Assembly (NCBI GenBank): GCA_964058805.1
Contig: CAXKVV010001490.1
Coordinates: 1-40,517, forward strand
From: Schoenoplectus triqueter
Taxonomy: Eukaryota; Streptophyta; Magnoliopsida; Poales; Cyperaceae
Direction of reading: 5' to 3'
DNA length: 40,517 bases
Shown here one piece after another: positions 1 to 12,450 of this stretch (position 1 is its first letter; every line of letters begins with the position of its first letter). The position numbers and the translations under genes are program-made. The notes beneath the pieces are model-generated. The model did no database searches and was not told the DNA's origin. It saw only the letters and a program-made list of their open reading frames with translations.

Positions 1-105
1 GAATTTAATGAGAATGATAAATTAAAATTTCGAAATGATTTGATATGCTTTTTGAGTTAAGCTCACGGAAGGCCTCCGTGAGCTTAAGCTCACGGTATCT
101 CCACT
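1..105. mobile_element. Foldback element, family A, right half only (cut by window edge)
   Basis: Near-identical to the right ends of the copies at 18101-18504 and 22611-23023: taatgagaatgataaatt, then the hairpin cacggaaggcctccgtg, then ctccact and a TA tract (106-121). The left half lies outside the window. Confidence 0.8.
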
Positions 106-124
106 CTATATATATATATATTTA

Positions 125-612
125 GAATTGATTTTTTCAGGTTAAAAAATATTTTTATTAAATATTTGTATTGATTATATGTGATTAAAAGTGATTATAT
201 AAAATATTTTTGCTAATTATTTTACATTAAAAAATATTTATACTAAATATTTGCATTGATTATATCATGTTAAAAAACAATTTTAATAATTTGTACATTG
301 ACTATATGTGATTAAAAATAATTGTATTAAACATTTATACTGATTATATCAGATTAAAAGTGTCTATACTAAGTGTTTGCACTAACTATATAATATTAAA
401 AGATATTTTTGCTAAATATTTACTTTGATGATAGTGATTAAAAAATGATTATATTAAATATATGCATTGACTACATTAGATTAAAAAATATTTATACTAA
501 ATATTCATATTGATTATTTTAGATTAAAAATATTTATATACTAAATATTTACATTGATTATATACTGATTATATCAGATTGAAAGTGTTTATACTAAATA
601 TTAGCATTGTTT
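125..612. repeat. Degenerate AT-rich tandem repeat, period about 45-60 bp
   Basis: Around nine diverged units built on gattatat-(n)-gattaaaa-atatttatactaaatattt-gcattgatt. Unit length drifts. No coding potential. It abuts the TA tract at the end of the foldback element. Confidence 0.7.
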
Positions 613-654
613 AACATAATTGCATAAATAACCAGTGTATGAAATAACAAATGA

Positions 655-1060
655 TTCAAAGGGAATCAATGCATAAAGTTGAATAAAGTGAGAACAAGAG
701 AGAGGGCTCAAAAGATAACATGAAAGATAGATGTGATAGAGAGAAAGAAAAGAACAACATCCTATTGGCAGCCTCTGTCAATATTTAAAAAAAAACAACA
801 ACATAGAGATGAGAGAGGAATATAAGAGAGAGACAAATATATGCAAGAGAAAAATGAAGAGAGAGATGAAAAAATGCGAGAGAGGAAGACAGAGAGATGC
901 GAGAGAGACAAAGAGAGATGAGAGAAAAAGAGAGGGAGAGAGATTCGCATGAGAGAGGGAGTAAAAACGCTAGACATGGAAAATCCAAGCGAAAGTGAGG
1001 GAAATAGAGAAAGACACTAGAGACGATGGAAAAAAAGTGCGGAAGATAGTTTAGAGGGGA
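655..1060. repeat. GA-rich (purine) low-complexity tract
   Basis: Dense GAGA, AGAGAGATG and GAAA on the plus strand. The open frames on the complementary strand are Ser/Leu-rich artefacts of this composition. Confidence 0.85.
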
Positions 1061-2192
1061 TGATTAAGGGGAAAGTTAAGGAGAAATATAATAATATCTC
1101 TTATTATCTATCTGTTTATTGATTATTGTATATTATTCTGCTGTCTTGGGAGGTGCCCTTTTAATGAGATGACTGTATAAGCGATAAGGTAATCCAAAAT
1201 AAGCTCAGCATGGTACATGTGTATGATTCACAAAGATGCTACGATGCTGTGTAAACTAATTGGTTAGGTAATATATGAGATCTAAATGACATTTGGACAA
1301 GATATATATTCTCAAAAAAGAATTTGAAGAATTTTGATAGGATATGAACGAATCATCTCGTTTTTTGTCAGGTAATATACGCGGATCTAAGTGACATATT
1401 ATAAAGATATTTCCATAAAAAGCATATTGACAAGATGCGAGCATTTTTATTCTGTATAATCATAATCGTAATTAATTAACGCGGCTTATCATTTCGTCTC
1501 CATGTTGTGTGTGTGCTCATAGGTGATGCAACACTTGGTTACGGTGGCATATATAGGTGCTCATAGGTGATGGGCGTGTTAGTGGGCGGGGTAAATAATT
1601 GAAGAAATAACATTGAAACCTCCAACCTAACATCGAGTCATAGAGCACTCTTGTATGTCCTTTGAGTCTCTGAGGAGATGGAAGTTAATTTTTGTGAAAC
1701 TATGTTTAATCGTACAACTAGGAGCCAATGTGCGGAACCATAGTTTTCTATGTACCATAATTTTGTTATTCTCTATGAATTAAGGGACCAATAATATAAT
1801 ATATAAATAAAAGGACATTCTCTATTAATTATCAAAATCTGAGCCGTTATAATTGAATCTTATCGTTTAAATTTAATGGCACATTACTGCCATAATTGCA
1901 ACTATGCATAGCATCAGATTCATATACATCTAAATATAGTGCGGCAGAAATAATATAGTGTTAGGTATAGTAGACGAGGGATGGAATGTGTGAAACTGTG
2001 AAAATATGGTTTTCGGCGGGATGTGATGTTAATTTTTAAATTTCAAGAAAATATAATTAGGTCATACAAATATTATTTTTTCCTTTTGTCTCTATAAATT
2101 AAACTCAATTTGGTAATGGGTGGTAAAAACATTGAATAGATGTTTAACGGATAATATATAGGATAATTTATTAATAAATTCCGTATATATAT
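1061..2192. other. Intergenic DNA, no gene seen
   Basis: AT-rich, without recognisable coding. Small direct repeats are present: gtgctcataggtgatg at 1511-1526 and 1556-1571, and a diverged pair starting ggtaatata at about 1266 and 1371 that each continues into gatctaa(a/g)tgaca. Confidence 0.6.
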
Positions 2193-2840
2193 CACTACTA
2201 GAATATACAGCATCAGCTAGGGTGGAAAAAAGATCATTGCCTTATGTACCTCCAAGTAATTGTCAAGTGATATGGATTTACCCTTACCTCAATGCCCATG
2301 AGACTGAGCTGCACGCTACAGAATAATTGTAGCATGAGCCGATGCCACTGGTCAGTGACGTGCATAACATTCTCCAATTTGCTTGGGCTAACCCATGCAC
2401 AATATTCAACTCTCGAGGACCATACTCCGTTCACAGGCGTAGGTGATAATTGTTTAATGTTGTGCACCTACCCAAGCTATGTATTATGAATGCTATTTTC
2501 CTTTCTAGCTGGCCATTTATTTATTATGTTCATTTTTATGGATTATAAGGGTATTTTGGCATGAATATTTTTCATGCTGATGTATCATGAGTTGCGTTCC
2601 CGTGCTTATATATCCTTAGTTGCTAGGGTATTTTTGTGTGATTGAATTCATTATATTGCTATATATATTATGTAGGTGAGTAATGATAAATGCCACACAA
2701 AATAAAAAAAAAAAACACATTCCATCCATTTAATTCTCTTTAGAATCAGATTTCATCTATTTTCCTTTTAACCAAAAGAAGCACCCAATAATACAAAAAA
2801 TATACTACATCTGCATCCATTCAACACAAAATATATCCAT

Positions 2841-5800
2841 CACTACTAGAATTTGAGTTATTATCGTGGTTAGTTGATGTTTTTTCCGTGATAAATCTGG
2901 GTTCTACGGAAATAAAGAGATTGGTGCGTGACGCTCATCATTTCTGTAGACAAATCCACGAAAGAAATTTGCACGAAAATAAAATCCACGGAATATAATC
3001 TATCTTTTCACGGAAATACTCCAGAACTTTTTATATATTTGAAAAACACAGCGAGAGTGAAATTTTTGAGAGGGAGGCCAAAACTCTCATTTCCCTCCGC
3101 TGGAAACCCCCCTAATCATTTCACCCAGAAATAAATTTCATTGGAGAGAAATCATAAAATGATAATCGCAACGCCCAGAAATGCATCACATCATAAATCT
3201 AACGGTCCATAAGCAATTTCAGGGGCCTAAAATTAGAAAAGATGAGACATCTTTTGAAAAAGAGTACACATATATCCTCCAAGCTAGCTCTCCGTCTTAA
3301 TTTCCCCACCATTCTCATCTCCAAGTTAGGGTTCTACTGTGAAACCCTCGCCACTCAGCCATTAGTGGTCGTCGAGCGCTCATCCCAGCACTTTTTTTCC
3401 TCGGCTTACCCACTTTGCTGACCACCATTCGCCTCCCCACTCGTGATCGTCTCGACACGGTTGACACAATCTCGGACTGATCTTGGCCAAGCCCCCATTC
3501 TTGTACCTTGCTCCATGTCATCGCCTTGACATTCTGGTACTCCCTTTCTTTTTTCTTTTCCTAGCCTAGTGTGCCATCTCGCGGTGCCAAGTACTGAGCC
3601 CCGTGCCCCTTTTCTTCTGTTAGATAACATTATTTTCTGGAATTTGAGAGGTTTGACTTTATTTTCATTATTACTCACAGGAATATTGACATTACTCACA
3701 GAAATAATGACTCTAATTTTATTTTTACAGTTGGTGTCATATTTGCTCTTCTAACAGAAGAACAAATATTAGTGTGGACTCAAGTAAAAACTAAAGAATC
3801 TCTGCCGCATAGAAATATTAGCATTACTATATAAATAGTTGTTTCTTTGTACTGGTAATATATATGCTAGCTTGCCCCCAAAATAAATTTGATACTTTAA
3901 TTTCTATTCAAACAACACATATATACTATTTTCTGCCTTAATCAAATACTCTTTCGTGATGTTTATGACACAGATTCCTTCATATGCCTGGTACAAAGTC
4001 TTCTCTACCAAGGGGAAAAAAGGTTAAATACACCCAACAGGACCTCGTCCATTTAGAAGAGTTCACCACTGAAAAAACAAATAAAATGAATCCTAAGACC
4101 ATTTAGAACCTTATGCCAGGACCATTTAGAAGTTTTCGCATATTTGATCAGACCACGAGAGATACTTTGGAGATCCAATTTTTGGTAAATAAAAATTATT
4201 GTTAATTTATAATTTATATATACAAATGGAGACCAGTAGATTTTATTAACTCGGTAATTGATTAATTAATGTATTCACCAAATCGCTATTGTGTTGTTTT
4301 ATTAATGAAGGAACAGTTTAAATATTGAGTAGGAAATGTCACGGCAGGGTTTTATCTCAGGTGAATTTTCAGCTTTCTATAGTGGGAATTGAGTGCAAAC
4401 AAGTCGGGTTTTGATGTTTCACAATACTAATTTTTGTTGTTCACTGTATGTTGTGCTTGTAGGCTCATGGTCTCATTTCTCAGCCAACTCAAGGACAACA
4501 TATGCCTTTTATTTCAGGTAAGTATAATTTCTAACAATTTTGAATAGGTGATGGTGTTTGACGGGAGTTGTGTAAGGTTTTCATAGTTTTTAACATTGGA
4601 GTGGACTAGTATTGTGAGATTCATGCATGTCAAAGTCTGTAGATTTAGTTTGTGTTTTAAGACTTTGCTGAAATTTATATAACATATAGGTATGAATGTT
4701 GATAATTATCATGTTTCACTAATATATATATATATATTTTCTAAAAAGGAATTATGGTAAATTTCAGGGTTCTTATGCAGTCATAAAAGAATATCATCGT
4801 AATATTAATATTTTCATATTATTTACTTAGGGTCACATGGCCCTTCCTTACAATGCACTTATTAGAATGCAAATGCCTCTGCACCAAGTAAGAACAAAAC
4901 ATATTGGGTTTAAGCATGCTTTTAGTGGTAAATATTACAAATTTATATTAGTCATGCTTGAGGGCAAGAAGAAAAAATTGTATTGTACATGCTTCAAAAT
5001 AGAGAGATACAAATGTAGGTTGTTTAATTATACTGATGCTCCAAAGTAAAAGATCCTAAGTATTTTTTTTGTTCTATACTAGAGATTATCTTCAATGTCG
5101 CAATCAAATGTGATGGGAGGGATACAAGCACTTGTAACGCAAGCTGCAATAGGCGAGACAGCCATGAACCGATGGTACGAGGGATCGAACTCGGACAATC
5201 AACAAATATAGTAGTTAGGTTTGGTATGGTTAACGGTTTTCAATTTTTTTGGTAATAGAATGTCCAATTATAGCAATATAGCAGACAAACAACTTTTTAA
5301 TTATAGTAATATAGCAGTTGATATACGGATTTATATTTTGGCAGTTCAATACCTGTATTTTTTGATTTGATGTACTTCCAATTGGTGTTTTTATATGCTA
5401 TATTATTTTTCTGAAGTTATTTTTAATGCTTGATTGTTTTAATTTGTCATCAGTTGACAATTGGAAAATAAAACAAAAATTAGGGATGCTATTTTGTGCA
5501 GGAATGAGTTTTACTGCCAGAATAAGTGGTGTTACTCTCATAAATAATAGATTTCTTGACAAATTAATTAATAATAGAAAAATAATAATATGGATGAGTA
5601 GAGTTATTCCGTGACTTGTTAAAATTATTTCTGTGAATGTAAAAACCATGGAAATAATATGAGTTATTCCGTTGCTCAATTCCTCGGAACTGCCAAATAT
5701 TTACTACGAAATTAAGAACCGGAGCACTCAGACGGGAACCTATTTCCGTAGAATCATTTCCGTGCTTAATTCCTCAGAAAAGAATTATCTCCGTGGTATT

Positions 5801-5944
5801 CTACGGAAATAGTATTTGTTCTGACGATGAAAGTACAGTGAAAACCTTTCCATGGGTAATTCACGGAAATGACGTCTTTTCCGTGCTTGACTTCATGAAA
5901 CAAGCGTTTTTCATTCCACGGTAAAAACAACAATTCTAGTAGTA
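2841..5944. mobile_element. Second CACTA element nested in the first (3104 bp)
   Basis: The left end is CACTACTAGAATTTG at 2841. The right end, read inward, is TACTACTAGAATTGTT at 5944, with C to T at the outermost base. The flanking triplets are CAT at 2838-2840 and 5945-5947. Both subterminal regions are crowded with copies of cacggaaa/tttccgtg (about 2888-3015 left; 5605-5925 right), the arrangement of TNPA-binding subterminal repeats in En/Spm. A GC-richer block (3300-3610) follows the left subterminal region, as in the leader of En/Spm-like elements. It encodes no TNPD and is probably non-autonomous. Confidence 0.85.
4461..5211 (+). pseudogene. Possible remnant of a CACTA accessory gene in the nested element
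   Basis: Short open stretches with plausible splice borders: about 4461-4515 (ending before GTAAGTAT), 4831-4888 (ending before GTAAGAAC) and 5083-5211. The last begins after a TACTAG acceptor and encodes a tail ending ETAMNRWYEGSNSDNQQI with a stop at 5209-5211. Their place in the right half of the element fits a TNPA-like protein, but no domain is clear. Confidence 0.3.
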
Positions 5945-6289
5945 CATTTGATTAAAATAACATTCATTCATTCATATATAATGTTTTCCATACATTTAAC
6001 TTGGACCCAAAAAAATAGTCAGTACATGAGCTATATAGCCACAAGTAAGTAACTGAACATTTACAAAAAATATGGCATCTTAGGCTCCAACACCAGTGCA
6101 TCACCATATTTTTTATGAGTTATAACCGCTACAAAAGTTTCATACATTTAACTAGTGCAGTAAATAACTATAGATCTCAAGTCAAGTCATTAAAACACCA
6201 TCCATGCTCATTGCTATTCAAAAAATTGCAACAAAAAAACAAATATAACAGCTACTAACCTACTTCACCCTACTTCACCCCCTTTGTTC

Positions 6290-7714
6290 TTACCGGATAT
6301 GACTGTTGAACATATTTGGATACAAGTCGGTACCTGAGAACCATTGAGCTAGACCTGGTTCGATACTTAATGGATTGCCTTGATCTCCAGTGCCTCGTAT
6401 GCCAACTGGTGCACCTTGTGGTGGCAGCGTGTGATATGCCACTGATGCTCCAATATCATGTGCACTCTCTGATGGTGGAGCTTGCCCTGGCCATTGAACC
6501 TGTTTCAAATCTGTAAGTATGGTTTGATTGATGATTCTAATTAGTTTATTTTTTAATTAGTAGAAGTTAGCACTGTCATATTAATTTGCCATCATAAAAC
6601 TCTAGATTTATTATTTACATTGCAATACAAGTGTTCTAAAATTCAGCAAAGTTTTGAAAGAATGTGTAAGTATTACTTACATTAACTTGAGGCATTTGCA
6701 CACCGATAACTGAGAACAATTGAGAGAATAAAAAGTTATTGTGATCGTTGCGCTCATTCTCAAGACGGTCTCTCCTTGCACATTCTTCTGCAAGCTGGTT
6801 TTATTTCTCTTGCAGCATTGTTACTACTTCTTAAGATGAAAACATATGTTGGCTCTGTTGTTGTGTCAGTCCAGAGGCAGAGAGTGTTGAAGTCATTCGT
6901 GTAGGTCTAACACGTGTATTAGAGTTTGGCAGGAAGACATGGTCGAGCTTGCAGTCAAAGCCAAACTTTCTACCATGGCTGGGCCCACCGGTGGTCATCA
7001 GCCATAAAAGCTCATCTGACTTACCAGCATATTCGAGATCATGCTACAACTTCTTAACTCTCTCATATAATATATCATTAGAGATTTTTATTCATCATTG
7101 CAAGGCTAAAAATTAACTATTTCTTTAAAGACCTAGCTAGCTTGCATACAGTTTGAAAATAAATTGAATAGTTTAGAACCCTAATTCCTAATGTCTCAAA
7201 TTAGTTCATATACCTAACATAGAGAAAATCCTAATTGTGACCACCATATTAGGTAATAAAAAATATGACAGATCTAACTTCTACAAATTAAAAAATATTT
7301 AAATTAATCCGGACTTGTTAAAATTACATTTGACAATTAAGAGTTTGAATACTAATAAAAAATATAATTGTTACTCTGGACCTGCAAAAATTCAAGTTAC
7401 TTACATAGATGCAGATTACTAATTAAAAACTCTAACAACTAATTTGAATACAATATAAATATTTGACTAAAGTTACATACATATATTTCTCTTGCCTTTG
7501 GATCAGGGAAGTTCAGTGATCTAGTAATGTCACTGGATTGTTCACTATCATCAACTTCCACACTGATGTCATCTTCTATTGTCACATCATTTCCCCATCT
7601 TCCTTCTTGTAGTTCATCTCTGTCCTGAGTCCCTTCTGATGCCGCCCTCATATTTTTCTTGGGTATATGTAGATGAATGAACAATTCTTCATATGTTGTG
7701 TCCCGCTTGAGCAT
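6290..7714 (-). pseudogene. Transposase_24/TNPA-like gene of the large CACTA, decayed
   Basis: Three minus-strand exon-like blocks can be joined. Block 1 (7714-7481) has RDTTYEELFIHLHIPKK and later FPDPKAREIY, matching the E-x-F-x-x-(T/L)H...D-x-x-A layout of the plant Transposase_24 domain, and ends at a GTATGT donor. Block 2 (about 7046-6680) follows a TTGTAG acceptor, encodes GGPSHGRKFGF and a Gln-rich, charged helix-prone stretch, contains two in-frame stops, and ends before GTAAGTAA. Block 3 (6510-6290) follows a TTACAG acceptor and encodes a Pro/Gly/Gln-rich tail. In En/Spm the TNPA protein binds subterminal repeats and bridges the ends. Only about 4 bp separate its first ATG from the TNPD remnant on the other strand. 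Confidence 0.55.
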
Positions 7715-7717
7715 CAA

Positions 7718-10454
7718 ATGAGTCAGAAATGTTTTAATGGAATGATAAAAATAATCAAGAGTGTCCTTCCAAAATCAGAAAAAATACTAGAAAATTTTTA
7801 TCAAGTGAAGAGACTAGTTCAAGGGCTATTTATGGACTATGAAAAAATGGATGTTTGTCCTAATTTTTGCATGCTCTACTATAAAGATTGTATGCACAAA
7901 GAAAGATGTGATGAATGAGGGGAAGAGAAATATGAGCCACCATCTTACAATAGTAAAATATGAGTGCCAAAGAAGGTACTTTGTTATCTCCTAATTGCTC
8001 CGAGACTATGAAAGTTATATATGATCCGAGAAAATGCCAAGCATATGCGGTGACACAAGGAGGGTGTTCGAGAAAAATCTGGGATCATGGTGCACCCAGC
8101 CGATGGGGATGATTGGAAGCAATTTGATTGAAAATATTCAGAATTTGCTTTAGAGCTCCGCAATATTAGGCTCGATTTATCAACAAACAGATTTATGTCA
8201 TTTAACTCATCTATTACGCCATATTCATGTTGGCCCGTATTTGTGTTTACTTACAACCTATTTCCTGATCTTCTCATGAAAGAAGAGACAATGTTCCTCA
8301 CTCTTCTCCTCCCTAGTCCTAAACATTCCGGACGTGACATTGACATTTATTTGGAACCTTTAATTGATGAAATAAAAACTCTATGGTCTGACGGGCTACA
8401 AACTTATGATGTGTTAAGAAAGAAAATTTTCATAATGAAAGTAGTGCTAATGTGGACCGTAAGTGATTTTTTAGCTTTTGAGATGCTAAGTGGTTAGGGC
8501 ACCCATGGGCAATTGGGGTGTCCTCGTTGCATGGGTAATATTAAAGCTTTTTTATTGTTCCATGGCGAAAAGGCCTCTTGATTTGATTGCCATAGATGCT
8601 TCCTACCTTCAAATCACAAATTCCGACAAGATAAGAACATTTTCTTGAAAAATAGAATTGAGAATGACCCACCACCACCAATCCTCACGGGGAAAGAGTT
8701 GTTAGAGGAGGTAAACAAGCTTCCTCCAATAAGGTGGGGTAGAAATGCACCTACAAGTCAAATAACGGGATATTGTAAGACCCATCATTGATAAAAGAAG
8801 AGTATTTTCTGGAGTCTACCTTATTGGTCTGATATTTTGATACATCACAATATTGACATGACGCATCTAGAGAAAAAAAATATGGAAAACATCATTTACA
8901 TGATGCTAAACATAGCGAGCAAGATCAAGGATAATGCAAATGCACGGTAATATTTGGCATTATTGTGCAACCATCATAATCTGCATCTATCTTCTGTCTT
9001 GAAGCACAAAGCTCAAGCATCATATGCATTGTCACTAGAAGAAAGACGTAAAGTGTTAAAATAACTCAAGAAAGAAGTTAAGTTCCCTGATGGTTATGCA
9101 TCAAATTGGTCCAGTGCGTTAACTTAACCACATGAACTATTATTGGGTTAAAAAGCCATGATTTTTCATATATTTATGGAGCGTCTTCTCCCAGTAGCTT
9201 TTTGGGACTTGTGTCGGATTCTATATGGACAACATTGTGTGAGGTATCAAGTTTTTTTTAAGGAGGTATGTGCAAAGGAACTCGATCTAGAACGTATCAA
9301 GGAATTAAAAAAAAGGCAGTGTGATCATATTGTGCAAGCTTGAGATGTATTTCCCACCGGGTTTTTTTTATTCCATGGATCATTTGATCATTCATGTCGC
9401 ATATGAGACAATCAATGGAGGTTCGGTGGGTCCTCGATGGATGTATTCATCAGAGAGGTGAGATGTTCCTAATCATTATATGTTTGAAACAATATATCAC
9501 TTTGTGTTGTCATTGTGTGGCGCTAATTTCTAATATTCTTATATAACGTAGGAAAAATAAGGAAACAAGAATGATGGTGACCAACAAAGCTCGGATGGAG
9601 GGGACTATTGTAGAGGCAATAATAATTAATGAGATGGTAATATATTGTTCTTCTTATTTTTTTAGAGGGTGGTAAGAATTTGCATGAAGATGGAGAAGGA
9701 AACACAACCATTGAAATATTATTGGTGTTTGACAAAGTTGGACGTCCATTAGGTCGGAAAAAAGCAAGAATTCTTGATGAGAATGAATACAAGGTTGCCC
9801 ACAACTATGTCCTCTTCAATTCTCCTAAAACTATATCTTTGCTAGAGTAATTTTTTATTTTAAGTAAAAAACCATAATTTAGAATAAAATTCATTAACTT
9901 TATAAATTTTCTAATATTTAGGGTTTACATTTAATATTTGTAGGGAATTCGACATGTATGTGAGAGATATGGGTCGAGCTAATAGATCAGGGGGATTAGA
10001 AAAGGCACGATGAGAGGATTTTGCTAATTGGTTACATAATAAGATTCTCACGAATAATAATTATGATGACACCCTTCGTAGAATTGCCCTACGGCCAGAA
10101 AAAAGAGCAATGTGCTACGATGGGTGTGACATGAACGGATTTTGATTTTATATCAAAACTCATGAACAACATAGGTCAAGAGATAATAGTGGAGTTTGTG
10201 TGAGAGGGGAGACTACGAATCAAACACAACATGACTACTATGGAGTACTAAAAGAGGTGATCAAATAGATATATGACGGCGTTGATAACAAGGTACTACT
10301 TTTTAAGTGTCATTAGTTTGACATAACTAACTGTGTCAATGTCAAATATGAACATGATCTTGTTGAGGTCAAGCACACTTCAACTCTTTGCACAAATGAA
10401 CCATTCGTACTAGCATGCCAAGAGACTCAAGTCTACTACCTTCCAAGAGACTAA
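7718..10454 (+). pseudogene. TNPD transposase of the large CACTA (Transposase_21/TNP2), decayed
   Basis: TNPD cuts and joins CACTA ends. Homology starts at MSQKCFNGMIK (7718) and continues, through many stops and frame changes, with DYEKMDVCPNFCMLYYK, HPADGDDWKQFD (about 8091), a 100-codon open block at 8195-8497 containing GRDIDIYLEPLIDE, then KLPPIRWGRN, NIDMTHLEKKN, KFPDGYASNW and MERLLPVAFWDL. The C-terminal part includes HLIIHVAYETINGG (DUF4218-like), GRPLGRKKARILDE, and a DUF4216-like block with YYGVLKE, EPFVLACQETQVYYLPRD. The usual N-terminal roughly 200 residues, including the Transpos_assoc domain, are absent. The reading is broken by at least ten stops, so it cannot make a working protein. 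Confidence 0.85.
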
Positions 10455-10460
10455 GCAATT

Positions 10461-12445
10461 TGACGCGACCGACCTGATCGAATTATTCTCAGGTACGGTT
10501 TCCTGGGATTTAATTTTCTTTCTTCAGAATTAGGAAACCCAAACCGAAAATAAATGTTTTTAAAATAAATCTGAATTGCGGTATTTTCTGACCAAACATT
10601 ATTTAGAGACCCGAATTGAACTGTCATATATATTTGGTACTTGACCAGCATATTTGAGACATACCCGTATTTGCATGCCATATCATATCATGATGCATGT
10701 AGACATAATAGGAGTATGACTCGGGAAATAGTCCCGAGATAGAATTATGTTAGAGTTAAATAAATAAAGTCATAGATCATAATTAGTAGATTAATATTAT
10801 TAATATCATTAATTATAAATTAAGTTAAGTAATTAATCATGCAAAATGCATGGGAAAATGTTGAGAGGCGGGCCGGGTGATCTCAATCTGAGGTTGCCTT
10901 GTATAACCAGACCAACGGGTTATATTCCTTTGGTCTGTATATACATTGCGCACCTTTGCTTATCGGTTATCCACCGACCCCGTCATTTGGCGGGTTCGGC
11001 CGTGCTAGAGTGTTTTTCTTTTGATCAATATTATATTTTTAATATTTTTAATATGATTAAGATTTCTAATCCAAATTTGAGCGATTAGGATACCATGTCT
11101 TTCAGTGTTTAGTGTGGGCGGCCATATCCGAGTCTGGATTCTACCCTATTTTGTTATTTATCGGGATGCGGTCCTCTGGCCCTTAGTGGGTACATTGTAG
11201 GCTCCCATTTGTATCATCTATCATTTTGTCATTTCTCGGGATGCGGTCCTCTGGCCCCTGGTTGGTACAGTGTAGTCTCCCCTTTGGGATGCGGTCCTCT
11301 AGCCCCAGGTTGGTATAGTGTAGGCTCTCATCTGTATTATATTTCATTTTGTCATTATTTTCGGGATGCGGTCCTCTGACCCTTAGTTGGTACAGTGTAG
11401 GCTCCCATTTGTGTTAGTTTCTGATTTATTATTTCCTGGGTAGTTATCTCCTTTTGAAGATATGGCAACTGAAAGCATAACTTCTAATCCATTTTGTTTT
11501 ATTATATTATTATTATTCTGTGAGGTGGATCATCAGATTCAGAATACCGAGTACGTGCTTTTAGCCATCACTCTCCTAGGGCTTTATCGCTCCGGGAGGC
11601 CGAATTTTCCCAGGGTATTCAGGGCATTGGCGCCCGCTTACTCGAAAATCCTAAGTTTGTAAGTTGGGCCCGAATACGTGCCCGCTTAGGTAAGTCACAA
11701 GTCCAGGGCCCGACTACATGCCCGCTTGTGAATGGATTGATGATCTGCAACTGGGGTATGTATATATACGGGTGCTTTAAATCTCGTATCTTATATATAT
11801 ATATTTATTATATATTATATTATTATCAACGAATTTTTATAATTTTTGTTTATCTGTCATTGCATGTCATTGTATCATAGTGAATTATTAAAGAGACATA
11901 TTAACTATAATTTTACTATTTAAATAGATAACTGTTGCATTTAAAATATCAGTATCGGTGTTGGGTCCAGTCTAGGAAAGAAGATCAAATTTTAAGGCTG
12001 GATCTAAATCCGTACTGAGTAATTTTTAAAATTACTCACGTTTCCACGGTGGTTGTGGGATCCAGGTATTTCAGGTTTAGAATTTTCTTGGAGTGAGTGT
12101 TAGGGACAGTCCTGCACGATGACAGAGATGCTTCGCTGCATGTGCACGTGAGCCGGGTAGTGGATTAGGATCTATCGAGTTTCGAGTTTTACTTCTTTCT
12201 TTTGGGTTTTTATTTGAGAGATTTGCTGCCCATTCCGATGGAGCTAGCCCCGCCTATGTAGGCGTTGTATACTCTTTGTTTATTCTGGACTGTATGGTCA
12301 TGTATTTATATTTATTATTGTTTTGTTTATTCTGAGATTTTTCTTATATTATTCATTTAGTCTTTCGTACGCGCGTCTCGTCATGCATATGTGGCGGGAT
12401 TAATCACCCCTAATCCGTTTTAATTATTCTGTGATAGGTATAATA
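10461..12445. mobile_element. Probable solo LTR of a Ty3-type retrotransposon
   Basis: The TNPD remnant stops abruptly and composition changes. CAATT at 10456-10460 is followed by TGACGCGACCGACC, reminiscent of Tekay/Del-type LTR starts. About 2 kb later, GGTATAATA is followed by CAATT at 12446-12450. Between them there is no coding sequence but there are internal short repeats, as in long chromovirus LTRs. The right end lacks the canonical CA, so the boundary or identity could be wrong. Confidence 0.5.
11141..11420 (+). repeat. Four-copy direct repeat in the LTR-like segment
   Basis: gggatgcggtcctct(g/a)g, followed by ttggtacagtgtagg-type sequence, begins near 11163, 11238, 11287 and 11363. 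Offsets are about 75, 48 and 77 bp. A separate pair, gggcccga-cta/ata-c-tgcccgctt, is at 11667-11687 and 11707-11727. Confidence 0.85.
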
Positions 12446-12450
12446 CAATT

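Noticed and set aside
762..988. Ser/Leu-rich open frames on the minus strand
   Set aside because: They arise from the GA-rich tract on the plus strand and have no domain or splice context.
3315..3754. Frames of 61-97 codons in the nested CACTA
   Set aside because: Overlapping frames on both strands in the GC-richer subterminal region, with no domain; more likely the leader region of the element.
11141..11420. Four spaced repeats considered as a CRISPR array
   Set aside because: Plant nuclear context, irregular spacing, and similar sequence in the spacers.
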